Positions 33,054-45,258 are shown, numbered from the stretch's first letter. The stretch is DNA of 64,000 nucleotides from Dioscorea cayenensis subsp. rotundata (GCF_009730915.1 NC_052472.1:1860001-1924000), one strand, 5' to 3'. Notes: a model not told the origin generated them from the sequence alone. Program-made: numbers and translations.

Positions 33054-33877
33054 GAAAGACGACAAGCACCAAAATCCTAGGAGCGTGCACGTGTGGGGAG
33101 CAGAGCTCAACGCCGACCCACATGCACTCATCTTGTGCAGTACATGAGGTTTTATCTTATATTTTTTTTTTTTTAATAAAATGGACAAATCATATTTGGG
33201 TCATCCACAAAATATGAATACTCTACACAAAAGACTCATTACCAATTGATCAAGAAGTCGTTAGTGTTTGTGCAAACTTTCTATTAATATTATTTATATT
33301 GTTACTAAAATCAATTGAAAAAAATTAATAAAATATTATTTTTATGAGAAAATAGGTTTCATATTCATATAAGTGAGTAATTTAATTGTTAATATCAATG
33401 TAAAAAATTAACAATTTTATTAGTTTATGTGCCCATACAAAATTTTTTTTATTTATTTCATATCCTTCCGGTTAAAAAAAAACTAATAAAAAAAATTAAA
33501 CATTACAATAAACTTTTGTACTCTAACATAATTACCAATAGGCCCTTCTAAAAAAATCATATTTGCTTAAATAGCTAAAAAAAAAATTATTCTATCCATT
33601 TATATAACCTCTAGAATTAAAAATCAGTTTAATTTAAATATTTATACCATTAAAAATCAATTCAGTTTTTCATTAAAACAAAAAAACAAAAAACAAAAAT
33701 GTGCTTTAATCATCACATTCGGAACCAAAGAGTCCACAAAAATAATTATGTTCAAGTTGTAAAACGGCAAACTTTTCAAATTCAAGGACGTTTTCGTAAT
33801 TTTACTTTTTCCAACAAAGAACTAAAAAAGAAATTTTCAATATCTCCAGGGGTTAAAAAGTAAAAAAACCAAACCCA
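33054..33877. other. AT-rich intergenic, upstream of OVATE gene
   Basis: Mostly AT-rich with no open frame that looks coding. A 3' piece (33715-33877) with moderate GC probably belongs to the promoter of the OVATE-type gene. Confidence 0.7.
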
Positions 33878-33887
33878 TATATAAATA
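33878..33887 (+). promoter_or_regulatory. TATA box of OVATE gene
   Basis: tatataaata lies 35-45 bp upstream of the ATG at 33922. This gives a very short 5' leader (about 10-15 bases if the start is 30 bp downstream), so the TATA call is plausible but the true start could differ. Confidence 0.6.
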
Positions 33888-33921
33888 CCACGAAACACTC
33901 TTCCAAAAAAAACCCACCAAA

Positions 33922-34518
33922 ATGAAGCTCTCTTCTTCTCCGGCGAACTCGATCCCGCCGGCGAACTCCACCGTCGCCGGATCCAAACGGCGGCGCTCAG
34001 CACGCTTCTCCTTCGCCTGCGGATGCAAAGACACCAAATCGATCGCCATCTCCGAACCATCCATGAAATCCACCCCAACCCCACGAAATCCCACCGAAAC
34101 CCTCTCCTCCGGCGAGATCCCAAGCTACTCCGGCCTTCTCCGGCAGCTCAAAGACCTAGAGCAAAGCGTGAGATCGTGGCGCGGCCCATCCCAACCCCAA
34201 TCCCATCGGCGGTGCCGGAGCGAGGGCAGTGGGCGGATCGAGGAGAGCGTGGCGGTGGTGAAGGTGAGCGATGATCCGATCGGAGATTTCAGGAGATCGA
34301 TGCTGGTGATGATTGTTGAGAAGGAGATCGTGGATGGAGATGAGCTTTGTGAGCTCGTGGATCGGTTCATCTCGCTGAATTCGCCTCGGCATCACGATTT
34401 GATTCATCGAGCTTTTGCTGAGATTTGGGATGGTGTTTTCTTGGGTTGCAAGATTGAGGCTGCAGCGCCGGAGATTCTCCGGCGATCGAGCACCGCGCCG
34501 GCGCGACGGCGCCGATGA
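33922..34518 (+). CDS. OFP: OVATE family protein (transcriptional repressor)
   Basis: Intronless frame of 198 codons, GC-rich unlike its flanks, as is usual for this family. The N-terminal half is low-complexity (Ser/Pro) with a basic cluster SKRRR at 21-25 that may act in nuclear import. The C-terminal OVATE domain spans about residues 110-173, seen as AVVKVSDDPIGDFRRSML, then IVEKEIVDGDELCELVDRFI and HHDLIHRAFAEIWDGVF. OVATE proteins repress transcription and bind TALE/BEL-type homeodomain and TRM proteins, affecting organ shape and secondary walls. A Cys-containing FACGCKDTKS segment (31-40) also resembles N-terminal motifs of the OFP6-8 group, but I cannot assign a member. The only clearly intact host gene in the window. 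A MULE-like element begins 115 bp after its stop. Confidence 0.93.
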   Translation: MKLSSSPANSIPPANSTVAGSKRRRSARFSFACGCKDTKSIAISEPSMKSTPTPRNPTETLSSGEIPSYSGLLRQLKDLEQSVRSWRGPSQPQSHRRCRSEGSGRIEESVAVVKVSDDPIGDFRRSMLVMIVEKEIVDGDELCELVDRFISLNSPRHHDLIHRAFAEIWDGVFLGCKIEAAAPEILRRSSTAPARRRR

Positions 34519-34585
34519 GTGATTCCGTCGAGCGCTTGATTTTTGTGCTATGTTTGTGTGTGTGTGTGTTTTTTTTGTTGTTATT

Positions 34586-34596
34586 TATTATTATAA

Positions 34597-34633
<37 letters not shown>
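34586..34633. repeat. (ATT)n microsatellite, target of MULE insertion
   Basis: A run of att units ends exactly at the left end of the MULE-like element, and its last nine bases are duplicated on the right side of the element. Confidence 0.85.
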
Positions 34634-34904
34634 GTGGAAATTGCCAAAAACACGCATAAGTTCTGATATTACCCAAAAAGCAGATTAGTTTTTTGCACTC
34701 CTCAAAAACCCCTTCTTTTTGAATCTGATGATTTTTAAAACCCACGACGTCTAATAGTGATTGATAGAGTTAATTTGGAATTTTTTTGGACGAAATTGTC
34801 CCTTGCGTGGGAAGTTATGGCAAGTGTGATAGGGTTTGGCTATAATGCCTTGCAGGTCTGATGAGTTTATTTCGAAAATGAAAAACTCTATTTAAAATAT
34901 GAGA

Positions 34905-35165
34905 GTATGAGGTTACGTTTTAAAAAAATGAGTTTCCTGTTTAAAAAAATGAGTTTTATTTAAAAAAATGAGTTTTTTTGTTTTAAAAAAATTGAGTTTT
35001 TTTGTTTAAAAAAATTGAGTTTTCTGTTTAAGAAATGAGTTTTTACATTTAAGAAAAGAGGTTTCGTTTAAAAAAATGAGATCTTTGTTTAAGAAATGAG
35101 TTTTTACGTTTAAGAAATGAGGGTTTTGTTTAAAAAAATGAGGTCTACGTTTAAGAAATGAGTTT
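34905..35165. repeat. GTTTAAGAAATGAG-type minisatellite, left array
   Basis: Units of about 18-20 bp such as tttaaaaaaatgagttttt and gtttaagaaatgagttttt recur about 12 times. A second array of the same unit lies at 36480-36895 in the same element. GTTTAA motifs are also frequent in the related MULE at 45907-51871. Confidence 0.85.
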
Positions 35166-35298
35166 TTGTGGTGTATTTATCACTCCCAAAAATCTCTTTA
35201 TTGCGATTGATCTGTGCCCGGTGAGACAAAGCATGCGGCTCACGATCGCGATCGCGTTGAAATGAAAAAAATGGGATTTCATGTTCGAGAGGAAAGGT

Positions 35299-36490
35299 GC
35301 GACCTTTCGATGCCTTCGCTCGACGACGAGGAGCATCGCGGTCTTCCCAGGGTCAGCGGCGAAGAAGATGAAAAGAGATGAGGTCGACGGCGGGGAAGGC
35401 GATGAAGATGAAGGCGAAGGCGGCGAGATCGAACCCTCGTCGGCACCGCTTCCTCCCTCCGTTCCCGTCGCTGACTTAGGCGCCCATGCATCGAACCCGG
35501 AATGATCCCTAACCCTAACCCTATTGCTATCCATGTTGCGGTCTCCGTGAGTCGAGAATGGTTCCGATTCGAGTTCGACCCGTCTTATCCGAGCGTCGCC
35601 ACTGAAGACCTCACCACTCCGACCGCCGAGGAGCGTCGCCAGACCGGATCGCCAAGCCTGATAAAGATTTCTCCTTTAAGACCCCCATACGAGCATGCCA
35701 CGCTCGAGATCGCTCGCCCGGATCCGAGCTCGAGCACTCAGCGTTCGCAGCGAGATCGCTGACGATGAGATACTCAATGTCCCCTACTCAATGAGGGTCT
35801 CGTTTAAAAATAAGCTCTCGTTTAAGAAATGAGTTCTACTGTTTAAGAAATGAGTTCTCTGTTTATATGCTTGTTTGTCTTTGTTTAACTATCGATGTTT
35901 TACATTTTAATATATTGCGTTTCACGTTTAAAAAGCGTGCTTAAATATCGTTGTTTCTATTTAAATATGTCACGAGTGCAACCTTTCGATCGCCTTCGCT
36001 CGACGACGAGGAGCATCGCGGTCTTCCCAGGGTCGACGAGCGAAGAAGATGAAAGAGATGAGGGTCGACGACGGGGAAGGCGATGAAGAGCGAAGGCGAA
36101 GGCGGCGAGATCGAACCCTCGTCGGCGCCGCTTCCTCCCTCCGTTCCGTCAGCGACTTAGGCGCCCCATGGATCGAAACCCGGAATGATCCCTAACCCCT
36201 AACCCTATTGCTATCCATGTTGCGGTCTCCGTGAGTCGAGAATGGTTCCGTTCAGTTCATTCGGCCCGTCTTATCCGAGCGTCGCCACTCGAAGACCTCA
36301 CCACTCCGATCGCCGAGGAACGTCGCCAGACCGGATCGCTAGCCTGATAAAGATTTCTCCTTTAAGACCCCATACGACGTACGCCAGCCGAGATCGCTCG
36401 CCCGGATCCGGAGCTCGAGCACTCAGCGTTCGCGCGAGATCAGCGAGCGATGAGATACTCAATGTCCCTACTCGATGAGGTTTCGTTTTA
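35299..36490. repeat. Direct duplication of a GC-rich block (offset about 681 bp)
   Basis: The block 35299-35850 is repeated at 35979-36500 with many single-base indels. Both start cctttcgat...cgccttcgctcgacgacgag and end near gatgagatactcaatgtccc. The first copy reads as an acidic frame (KMKRDEVDGGEGDEDEGEGG and onward, 35281-35505), while indels break the second copy. It may derive from a captured host exon or from the MULE's own leader. I do not recognise a protein. Confidence 0.8.
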
Positions 36491-36895
36491 AAAAAATGAG
36501 GTCTTTGTTTAACAAATAAGCTCTCTGTTTAAGAAATGAGTTCTTTGTTTATATGCTTGTTTGTCTTTGTTTAACTATCGATGTTTCTGTTTAATATATT
36601 GCGTTTACGTTTAAAAAGTGCTTAAATATCGTTGTTTCTATTTAAATATGTACGAGTGGCCAAGATTAATTGGTTTTATATCCAGGATTAATTTATCATG
36701 TAAATATTTGTTTTTCTGTTTAAATATTAATGTTTTTGTTTAAAAAATGAGTTTTATGTTTAAAAAAAATGAGGTTTCTGTTTAAGAAATGAGTTTTCTG
36801 TTTAAGAAATGAGGTTTCTGTTTAAGAAATGAACTCTCTGTTTAAGAAATGAGTTCTATGTTTAAAAAAATGAGCTCTCTGTTTAAGAAATGAGT
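36480..36895. repeat. GTTTAAGAAATGAG-type minisatellite, right array
   Basis: Same unit as the array at 34905-35165 and same orientation, about 15 copies interspersed with unique AT-rich DNA. Confidence 0.8.
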
Positions 36896-37091
36896 ACATG
36901 CAAAAAGGAATGCAAAAAAGAATGAAAAAAATGTATCTGCAAAAAGGTTTAAGAGCGATGATGGAATTTCATGTACGAGGGGGTAAAAGGAGTGAAAGCT
37001 TGATAAAGGAAGGGTTATGCGAGGGTATGCAAAAACTCAGGGGTTGTTTGGGAAGTTTTGAAATTATCGAGGGGTAAACAGTAATTTTCCC

Positions 37092-37961
37092 TTATTATTA
37101 TTATGTGAATTTAGAAGGTATGAGGAAGTATTATTTAATATGTTTTCAATAAAATTTTGGGGCTTTTTAACAAATATAGCCCTGTATAAATTAAAAATTA
37201 CACCTATGTCATGTAAAGTGTATATATATATATATCGACAACTTATTCAAGCTCTATCTTAGAGTCATGAGAATAGTTCGTTTTAATATTGTTGGTGATT
37301 GTTAAACATTGTTTAAGAAGTTATTTTCTTGTAATTTAGGTTTGTTAGGTGGTCAGTGAATTTTATAGCTCATTATCTTTTTACAGCTCATTATCTTACG
37401 AGCAGTGAATTCACAAACTGTCCACCGGTTTTTCTCTCTTTCTATTTTATTTGATGTCCTTTTGAATGATATTGAATAAAAATCCTTATTCCTTTATAAA
37501 AGTCCTTAATCCTTTATAAATTCCTATGTTGTAAAGATAACCTTAATATAATTAATATATTTATGTGCCAAATAGAAATATTTGGAAAAATAGAAATTCC
37601 AATGTAAGTGAGGGCTTAGAAATTTTTTGTATTATTATAAACTTGTTAAATGATTTAGTAAAATAACTCATAAATTTATATATATATATATATATACTCA
37701 TTAAAACAAATGAGTATTTTTCATATTTGCCATTGAGAATAATATATTTGTATCACCCACCCACCAACCTTGCCAAAATAATAAAAATACAAAAATTGAG
37801 TAAGACATCACAATCAATTTCCAACAGGAATATTATTTATGTCTTCATTCTCAATGTCTCAACATTAATCACATTGATAAACAAACAAAATTTGAAGATT
37901 TTGGAAACATATACACATATATTATCTATGGAAAAAAATACATGAAATTGGACTCTTCCAC

Positions 37962-37993
<32 letters not shown>

Positions 37994-40097
37994 GCAAAAT
38001 AGTACTTTCAAAAAATACCCACAAAATGAGAGATATATATAGTTAAACACATTATTAGCATAATGTATACAAGAGCAGTAACAAGTACTTCAAATTTATT
38101 AAATCTCTAAAATAACACTGATTTTCAAAGCTTTTATTATATACTTTAAATTAAATTAAAATTACGAAATTATTTTTACCACATTTGTGGTTGCACATTC
38201 ACCCTGCACCAAATTTGAGTGGACAAACTCACCTACTTCACGGAAGTAATAGCGTAATTTACCACTATCAATACAAGGGTATTTTTAATATTTTATTTAA
38301 ATATTTAAAACACAGGATCAAATAAAAAATACAATAAAATAAAGACTAAAAATAATTAAAAAAAATCAAAGGAATATAAGATTGGAATGAGAATATACAA
38401 TAAAAAAAACTTTCAATAATTTTTCTGTATAAAAATATTGAAAAAAATATGAGATATAATAATTTGAATTCAGAATTTTTCCCAGGAAGAGAATAGAAAA
38501 GAAAAGGACTGATTGAAAGTGAGAAGAAAAAGGAATCACAAGAGTTTGTCTTGTTGTCTTGTGATGGGAAAGAGGACAAACAGAAGAAGAAAGAAAGAAA
38601 GGCACCAATTTGGTTAATCATTGCAATAAAGAAGAACAACACAACACACTGTTTCAGTGTCTCTGTTTATCATGCATTTTTAGTATTAATTAACTGCATC
38701 TAAAAACAGCACATTATGCCCTGATTCCTTTTTGGTTTGTACTAATTGATTTGTAACAACTCACACTCTTTTTCATTAAATATTACTAGTCTAAACAAAA
38801 CATCCACTGCATTCTATCTTATCACAGTATCATAGATCTCATTCTATATGTCACTTTTAATTATTGGTTTTAATTCTTTACATACTCTACTATAATTATG
38901 TACTTTCTGTCACTTTTTAGTCGTTTCTGATATGTTTTAAAGTACTGATTAAAGTCTTTTATATTTAGTCGAGGTTGGATTATTACAGTCAGTGGTGTGG
39001 ATGAGATGAGTGTAAATTGTAAAAACAATTATCATCAAAAATATTCTCTGTAAGTAAAAGCAGTCAAGTACCGATAGAATGTCCGAGACATTATTGTCAC
39101 AAAAGTATTGGGAATGGTAAAAGATGAAAAATCACTGCGATTATAGGGGCGTGTACGGTAGTCAAACCTTAATTATTCTCCTTATTGCTTAACAACACTT
39201 TGTGACAATGTTTTCAAATGTTAGATGTTAGAGAGTTCAGGTGGGGTTGAACATGTAATTAAATTATATCTGTATCTAAATGATTAAACATACATTTTAT
39301 TTATATAATATAATACTGATGTATGGTTTTTAGAAGACATTTTTCTTAATGTAATAAAATGTATTAATAAAAATGTTTAATTATACACTTTCAGTTTTGA
39401 CTATGGTTCAATATTTTTCTTTCTTTTTTTCTTTTTGGTTAAAACTTATTTTTGGCATGCTTTTTGCTATAATCAAAATTGGAGTAAATTTCCAATTGAA
39501 GGACCAAATAATTGGATCTTTATAATACGTCGACAGATGTTCATACAACATCCACAATTAAACATAGATTTATAATTAAAGGTGGTACAATGAGGATTAA
39601 TGAGGATCTTATTTGAGTTTGTTCTACTTTTACTACTATTTATAAGCATAATGTTATTATTCAACAAAATTTACATGTTGTTTTGTTGCTTATGATTGGT
39701 GGAGTGGATAGGAAAAATAGAAAAAAGAAAAAAAAATTAAGAAAACACACGTGTAAAAAACCATTAAATTTCAATTTAAAATAATATTTAAGATTCAGTA
39801 AAAAGTAACAATTTTGAATATTATTTCCATGCCCAATATTTATTCATATATATTTATTTTAAAACATGCTCGAAGATTTGATCTCATTAATAATTTTGAT
39901 ATTTTTAAAACCACTTATCCTAACCCCATCCACACAGCTGAATGCAGCCACCATAGAGACTACACAGTATCTATTCAGTCTCTTCAGAGACAACATCCAA
40001 TAAATTTGGAATGATACATACAACATAGAACCTATTGAAACAAATAAAGTTTTCTTTACTTATATACCCCTTAAAAACCTTTATATATATATATATA
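37092..40097. other. AT-rich intergenic DNA, no gene seen
   Basis: Three kilobases with several (AT)n runs (near 37226-37236, 37678-37695, 37961-37985 and 40080-40100) and no frame with protein-like composition on either strand. Short open frames are AT-rich shadows. Confidence 0.75.
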
Positions 40098-40330
40098 TAT
40101 GATCGGTAATCTAGAGGCACCCTAGATTTCAAATCTAAGGGTTTTTACAGTGGTCATCGGATAATAATCCAGAAAGCTATGATCGTCGTAAGCGATCTGG
40201 CGTGTTCTAGCGTTGATCGTACGATGTCGTAAACGATAAAAGATGTCGATAATTATATAAATGACAACTGGATAGTAGTAAAGGGACGTTCACAAGAGCA
40301 GTTATTTAGAAACATCACTAAGTCAATTAT
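40098..40330. mobile_element. Degenerate MITE related to 56758-57013
   Basis: It begins tgatcggtaatctagaggcaccc and then has ccctagatttcaaatctaaggg, the same palindrome as in the better-preserved MITE at 56758. The next 80 bp (catcggataataatccagaaagct) also match that copy, but the right terminal repeat is not recognisable. It lies between AT microsatellites. Confidence 0.6.
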
Positions 40331-40535
40331 ATATATATATATATATATATATGCTTCTGAAAATAATTACATTAACAAAAATTTAAAAATATATATTTTT
40401 TAAAGGCGCTTACTCCCTAATCATAACAAAGAGAGAATTGGTATCTAGTGGGTGAGTAAAGGCAAGAAAAAGAAAATTCAACAACAAATCAACCTAATCA
40501 ATGATCACAACACAATTCATTCTGATCAACAAGCC

Positions 40536-41753
40536 CTAACTCCTCCTGCAAATAACCCAACTCAAACACCATTATAAAAACCCATGACCTTATAAAAAAT
40601 CACCAACATGCAATCATCAACAGTTTAGAGAAACATCAAAAAGCAACAAAAACAAAAACAAAACAAAAAGAAAGAAAAGATGCAGAGAATGCTTACCTGG
40701 AAATTTTTATAGCAATGGTAGCAATAACAGCAGTTGTAACAAAAAGCACAGGATTCAGCATGTCTCCAGTGAACTTATACCTTGTTTTTGCAGTTCATCA
40801 ATTCTAACAAAGGCGCCATCGAGCAGCTGCTGTCAACCTCTCAAGTCCCTGATCAAGTCCAATCCTCAGTGTCTCTGCAGCCTGCTCGGCGGTGACTCAG
40901 CGACACGCCAGGCGAGTGTCAACATGACTAGAGCTCAGCTCTTGCCAGCCAAATGCGGAGACAAAGTTTCTGCAGCTTCATGTAAAAAGTAAGCATTTTG
41001 AACTTATCAGTAAAACAATGAAAGTTCTACTTGTTAGTTAATACCTTTGGGAAGTATGCAATTCCTAACTTCTCAAATATTCAAAACAAGGAATGTAAAG
41101 ATTAAAATTAACTACAACCCCCAATTCATAACTCGGAATTCATGACAAACATCCAAACACTATACGAATACAATATATGTACACATATATTTGTCTGGAT
41201 ATCCTTACAAAAACTGATATATAGAATAAATATAGTTACATTTAGTAAAGGTACACTGAAAATAAAACTTTAACTCTTTCCTATATCTCTCTTACTTTCC
41301 TAACAATAACCTTTACAAAACCTAACACATGCAGTATATATGCGTATATATGAGTTTTCTAGGTGCACACACAAAATAATTGTAAGTTGCATATAAAAAA
41401 AGTCTTCAAACCTTGGTTTGGGATGTCGATAGGGCTAAAATGTTATTTTTACTGATAAGCACCATTAGGACTGCTAACAGGCTCGATGGCCTAAGAATGA
41501 ACAAAAACCCATCATAAAAAAGACAGGTTTGGAATTCCTAAACCTAGACCAGATAATTTTGCAAAATTAATTAGGCTCATCCTTAGCCTAAACACGTTAA
41601 TCAAAATTTTCAATATGGGTCAAGTTCATGACTTCCCTTGCCATGGTTAGAAACTAGAATCACTTAGAATATAAAATAGCAATTAATTGAATGTCATAAC
41701 AAAAAAGAATTACCTTTTGCACAGGTTCTTCTAAGGAGAAGACTACGCAGCAT
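40536..41753 (-). CDS. Unrecognised three-exon gene, possible organelle membrane protein
   Basis: Exon 1 (41714-41753) starts MLRSLLLRRTCAK, a basic, Leu-rich leader like a mitochondrial targeting signal, and ends at a GT donor. Exon 2 (40697-40969) follows an AG acceptor after ctgcag and ends at the consensus donor cag|gtaagc. Exon 3 (40536-40545) adds the last two codons and TAG. Phases agree at both junctions. Exon 2 reads protein-like in blocks that lie in different frames: ETLSPHLAGKS, then TAEQAAETLRIGLDQGLERL, LDGAFVRIDELQKQG, and a terminal membrane helix DMLNPVLFVTTAVIATIAIK. The summed exon length, 323, is one short of a multiple of three. So there are a few single-base errors or the gene is decaying. 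An amphipathic helix followed by one membrane helix fits a tail-anchored or inner-membrane protein. No family recognised. Confidence 0.55.
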
Positions 41754-42713
41754 CAAGTTCAACAAGAAGTTACTTCAAATGAAAAGCAGTGAGAGTAGGC
41801 TTGCTGTCCCTATGGTTCCAGAGCATGTGGGTCTTGCTTTTATCATAGCAAAGACATAAAAATTCAACACTGCATGTAATGCATCCATTTGTAGGAGTGG
41901 AGTCGCTTAGCACTTCCCTAAAAGTGAAAAAACAAAAAAATGAAGAAAAAGGCTGCAGTTTTTCTTCCTATAGTTTTGCTTTCCTTAAATTCAGCTAGCT
42001 GTCTTACCATTGATGTCGATACCTCCTTTTCTTGATCTTTGTCTGTCAAATGGTTTAAGTTTACATTGGAGATGAAACTTGTGAGTCATTTGATGTGACG
42101 GAATCAAAATGCATGATCAGTTACAATTTTAGACCACCAAACTATGTCCATAACCTACTTTGGTGAGGCAACCACAAAACAAGACTTAACTATGAAAGCA
42201 TTGTTTCTAAATATAAGACATCAGGAGTAATAGAGATGGCCTAAAGCTAGCATTCAAAAGCCAAAAATAATAATAAGAAAAAAATAAAATAAAATAAAAG
42301 TAAGAAAGAAAGACGCCCATAATATCATCTTCTATCAGTAAGAGGATAAAAGTGCATATTTTTACGAAAATCCAAACATCAAATCCTTGAAATTGTAAAA
42401 TACCTTAGCATGAACTCAGTAGCATGAATAGGGAACAGAGATTAATGCAATGAATTAGGAGAAAATTAAACTAAAACAAAGCGACAGTCACTGCTAATGT
42501 GCTAAGTCTACACTACATTAGCCAATAATGTTTTTAATTTTACAATACCTTCTGATCATACTTAAAATTATGGTAGCAGTAGGCGTAAGTGATATGTGAT
42601 ACAAAATCTGGACAATAACTCTCGCAAAAGCAGATTATTTGCTAACCTGCTGCAGATCCATACAAGACTCAGATAGTAACAGAAGTGTAGAATTACAAAA
42701 GTGGGGTTCTAAA

Positions 42714-45198
42714 TCAAATCTTATCGTGAAGATAAGAAGACAAAAATACACCCAAAGATCAAGAGAAAGGGCCAACAGCAATCAGAAGGGATTAATTCTA
42801 CGGGTAGCAACCAACCGAATCCCTGAAAAAGACAAGTTAGTCAAACTTAGATTCAATATATGAAGTCAGTAGAGTAGAAATTGAGAGAAAAGGTTTATCT
42901 ACATTTATTAAATGATGCGTACCAAATACAACAGAAAAAAGGAAGGCAGAACCAAAACCAAGGGCATCACCTATAACCTTTGTCTCCGGGGATTGCATCA
43001 GATAATAAGCCTGAAAAGAGAATGAAAAAAATTGCCATTGAGGCAAATATGACATCAAGTACAAGTTTAATAGGTAACCCGATTCTCTGACACCTCCATT
43101 TCCAAGGAGTTTGGTATAAAAGAAACCATAAATTAAAGTGAAAGACCATCACGCACCACAAAATTTGGGGATGATTTTAAGTTCATTTTATGATAAATCT
43201 TACATTTAAAATGTGAAAGGTTTTCACACATGAGAAAAAGCAAGTAACCGACTTAAGATTCATCCAAGCTCAATTAGATTTTTAATAATTACCAAAGCAC
43301 ATTTAAATTAAACATTTTTACTAAACTGAAAGAAAAAAACAAATGCAAAACATGTTTTAGAACTGTACCAAAAGCAAAATGTGCAAGCTAATCACGGCGA
43401 TCTCAATGAACATATGAGCTTGCTAGTTTGAAGACACAATGCTGCCCAAGACCACATCATTTAATGCTCTCATATAGGGATGGCATTGGCATGCAAGGGA
43501 CATAGCTCCACCACCCAGCTGGCGTCGCATATTTTTAGGAGTAAACACAACTTATGACAGTGAAACCTATCTATCAGTCCTTAAATACATGAATGGGATG
43601 AGAAAGCAGCCAAACCAATAAAGGAGTTAACTGAAGTCCATAAACAGACTCAAGCTGATCGAAATTCAGGAAAACAATACCATTCAAACAGAACAACAGA
43701 TTGTGAAATGAGGGATAGAATTTTTCAAGTAACATGATCAGGTGCAGTTTTTCGCAAAGAGAAAGAATGCTAAGCCAATTCTCAATTCCTGTTCCTATGA
43801 GGACAACATCAAAATGAACAAGTTATGCAAAAGGCAGCAAACCACAAAAGATTGGCACAGTTACAAAATAAAATTTGAATAACTTCACAGATCTACAATT
43901 GCTCTTATAACTGGCTTTTACTGGAAAAACTACAGTTAAATCCATCAGTGGCCCAAAAAGAGCATAGTTAGAGTGCAAGAGATCAAACCAAGTCCATATT
44001 TAACTGAACCATCAAGAATAATATCAACCTTTTGGGACTTGCAACTCATCTGAGTGCTCAAATTGCCAATAACATGGCGGGTTCTCCTTCTTTCCATATC
44101 CAACTATCTCTGCAAAACCTTCAAGCAGGAATGCTGAAATGAATGCAATTACAAAAGATTTTAAATGGAGAAGCAAAGGAGTAACTATTGAAGATTAAGA
44201 TGAGAATATCCCAAGATGATAGGTCCTGCTCAATAACTTCAGAAAGAATATAGGGATCCGAATGAAGGATTATGAAATTGTTACAAATACAAGAATGACA
44301 TTTTCACAGTACAGGACTCTAACTATCCCAGATGCATTTCGAAGTAGAGTCAAGCATGATAGTCCTTATTCTTTTTTAATAAATTAAATCCAACCATAAG
44401 GGCCATGCTATTGAACATATCACTATATACCACCCTACAATTGGAGTTGGTATTTCATTTCCCTTCTAATCAGAAATTGATGGTTCAATCCGTCACTTGT
44501 TCACATTTCTCAAATATATATATCGCTTCATATCATCATTGTGTGACGAAACATCTACGGTGTCTCCACCTAAACTATACTTGAAGACAAGCACATTGGT
44601 TCTATGCAATTATCCAAAAAGTTGAAAGTGCATTCTACCATCTAGTGAGGGTTAATGAATCCTTTTTTTAAAAGCATATGTGACTCAGGACTTGTTTATT
44701 AAGTTCAGAAAACCAACAAATTCACCAAAAATTCACTGCAATTCACTTCCATAAAACACAATCTTCCATTTTTGGAATACAAGCAATTCAAACTTCTAAA
44801 AAACAATAAAGGGATGAGATTTAAAACATACAGTGCCCATCAGAGCAGCTCCAGATAAACCTCCGATCACAGACCCTTTGCTCCCAGATCTCACATCTGC
44901 AAACAATAATCCAAATGAGAACACGAAACAATAAATCAGCATCAGAATTCAAAGCAAAGTCCAAGCAACTCACAAGCAAAGACACCGCCGCCGAAGAGAA
45001 GAGCTCCATAGACGGAGGCGGTGGCGGGAGCAGGTCACTGAGTAACTGTGCGTGGCAATGGAGGGACAGGGCCTTCTTCAGCGAGCGATCGATCGATCGT
45101 GAAGCGGAGAAGCGAGGGAGGAGCTTGGATTGATGCTTGGAAGTAGGAACGAGAGGAGAGAGAGAGGATTGAAGGATGAGCAAGGAGGAGATCACCAT
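42714..45198 (-). CDS. TMEM14 family, FATTY ACID EXPORT (FAX)-like plastid protein
   Basis: Four exons: 44974-45198, 44832-44896, 42923-43010 and 42714-42822, all with GT/AG borders and consistent phases at the junctions (exon 1 donor gtgagt). Exon 1 begins with a Ser-rich, plastid-targeting-like leader (MVISSLLILQSSLSPL). The TMEM14 domain follows: ASVYGALLFGGGVFA, VRSGSKGSVIGGLSGAALMG across exon 2, YYLMQSPETKVIGDALGFG in exon 3, IRLVATRRINP and LGVFLSSYLHDKI in exon 4. FAX proteins of the plastid envelope move free fatty acids out of plastids. The leader and domain of exon 1 are in different frames (a one-base break near 45030-45060), and exon 4 has an in-frame TGA at 42782-42784 plus a frame change. 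With perfect splice sites these look like sequencing indels or recent decay. The expected size, about 162 residues, suits the family. Confidence 0.85.
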
Positions 45199-45258
45199 CG
45201 CCGGCGAACGGAGGAGGAGGAGGACGACGACGATGGTGGTTGTGAGGATGACCTGCGG

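Larger units (their letters stand above)
34634..37091. mobile_element. MULE-like element 1, 9-bp target duplication
   Basis: The nonamer ttattatta flanks it at 34625-34633 and 37092-37100. The ends are short inverted repeats: gtggaaattgcca on the left and, read inward, gggaaaattactg on the right. These match the ends of the larger element at 45907-51871, including about 90 bp at the right end (ggggttgtttgggaagttttgaaa-like). Because the target site is a trinucleotide repeat the duplication alone is weak evidence; the shared ends make it convincing. Inside are GTTTAAGAAATGAG minisatellite arrays and a duplicated GC-rich block, with no transposase. It is non-autonomous. Confidence 0.83.

Noticed and set aside
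33782..34407. Opposite-strand and shifted frames over the OVATE gene.
   Set aside because: GC-rich codon bias leaves shadow frames open; only the 33922-34518 frame has the OVATE domain.
35503..35523. ccctaaccctaaccctatt, looking like an interstitial telomere.
   Set aside because: Only two to three units, of the six-base type rather than plant CCCTAAA, inside a MULE repeat block that also occurs in a second copy.
38346..38642. Minus-strand 98-codon Phe/Ser-rich frame.
   Set aside because: AT-rich, no start context, no homology-like motif; ordinary intergenic shadow.
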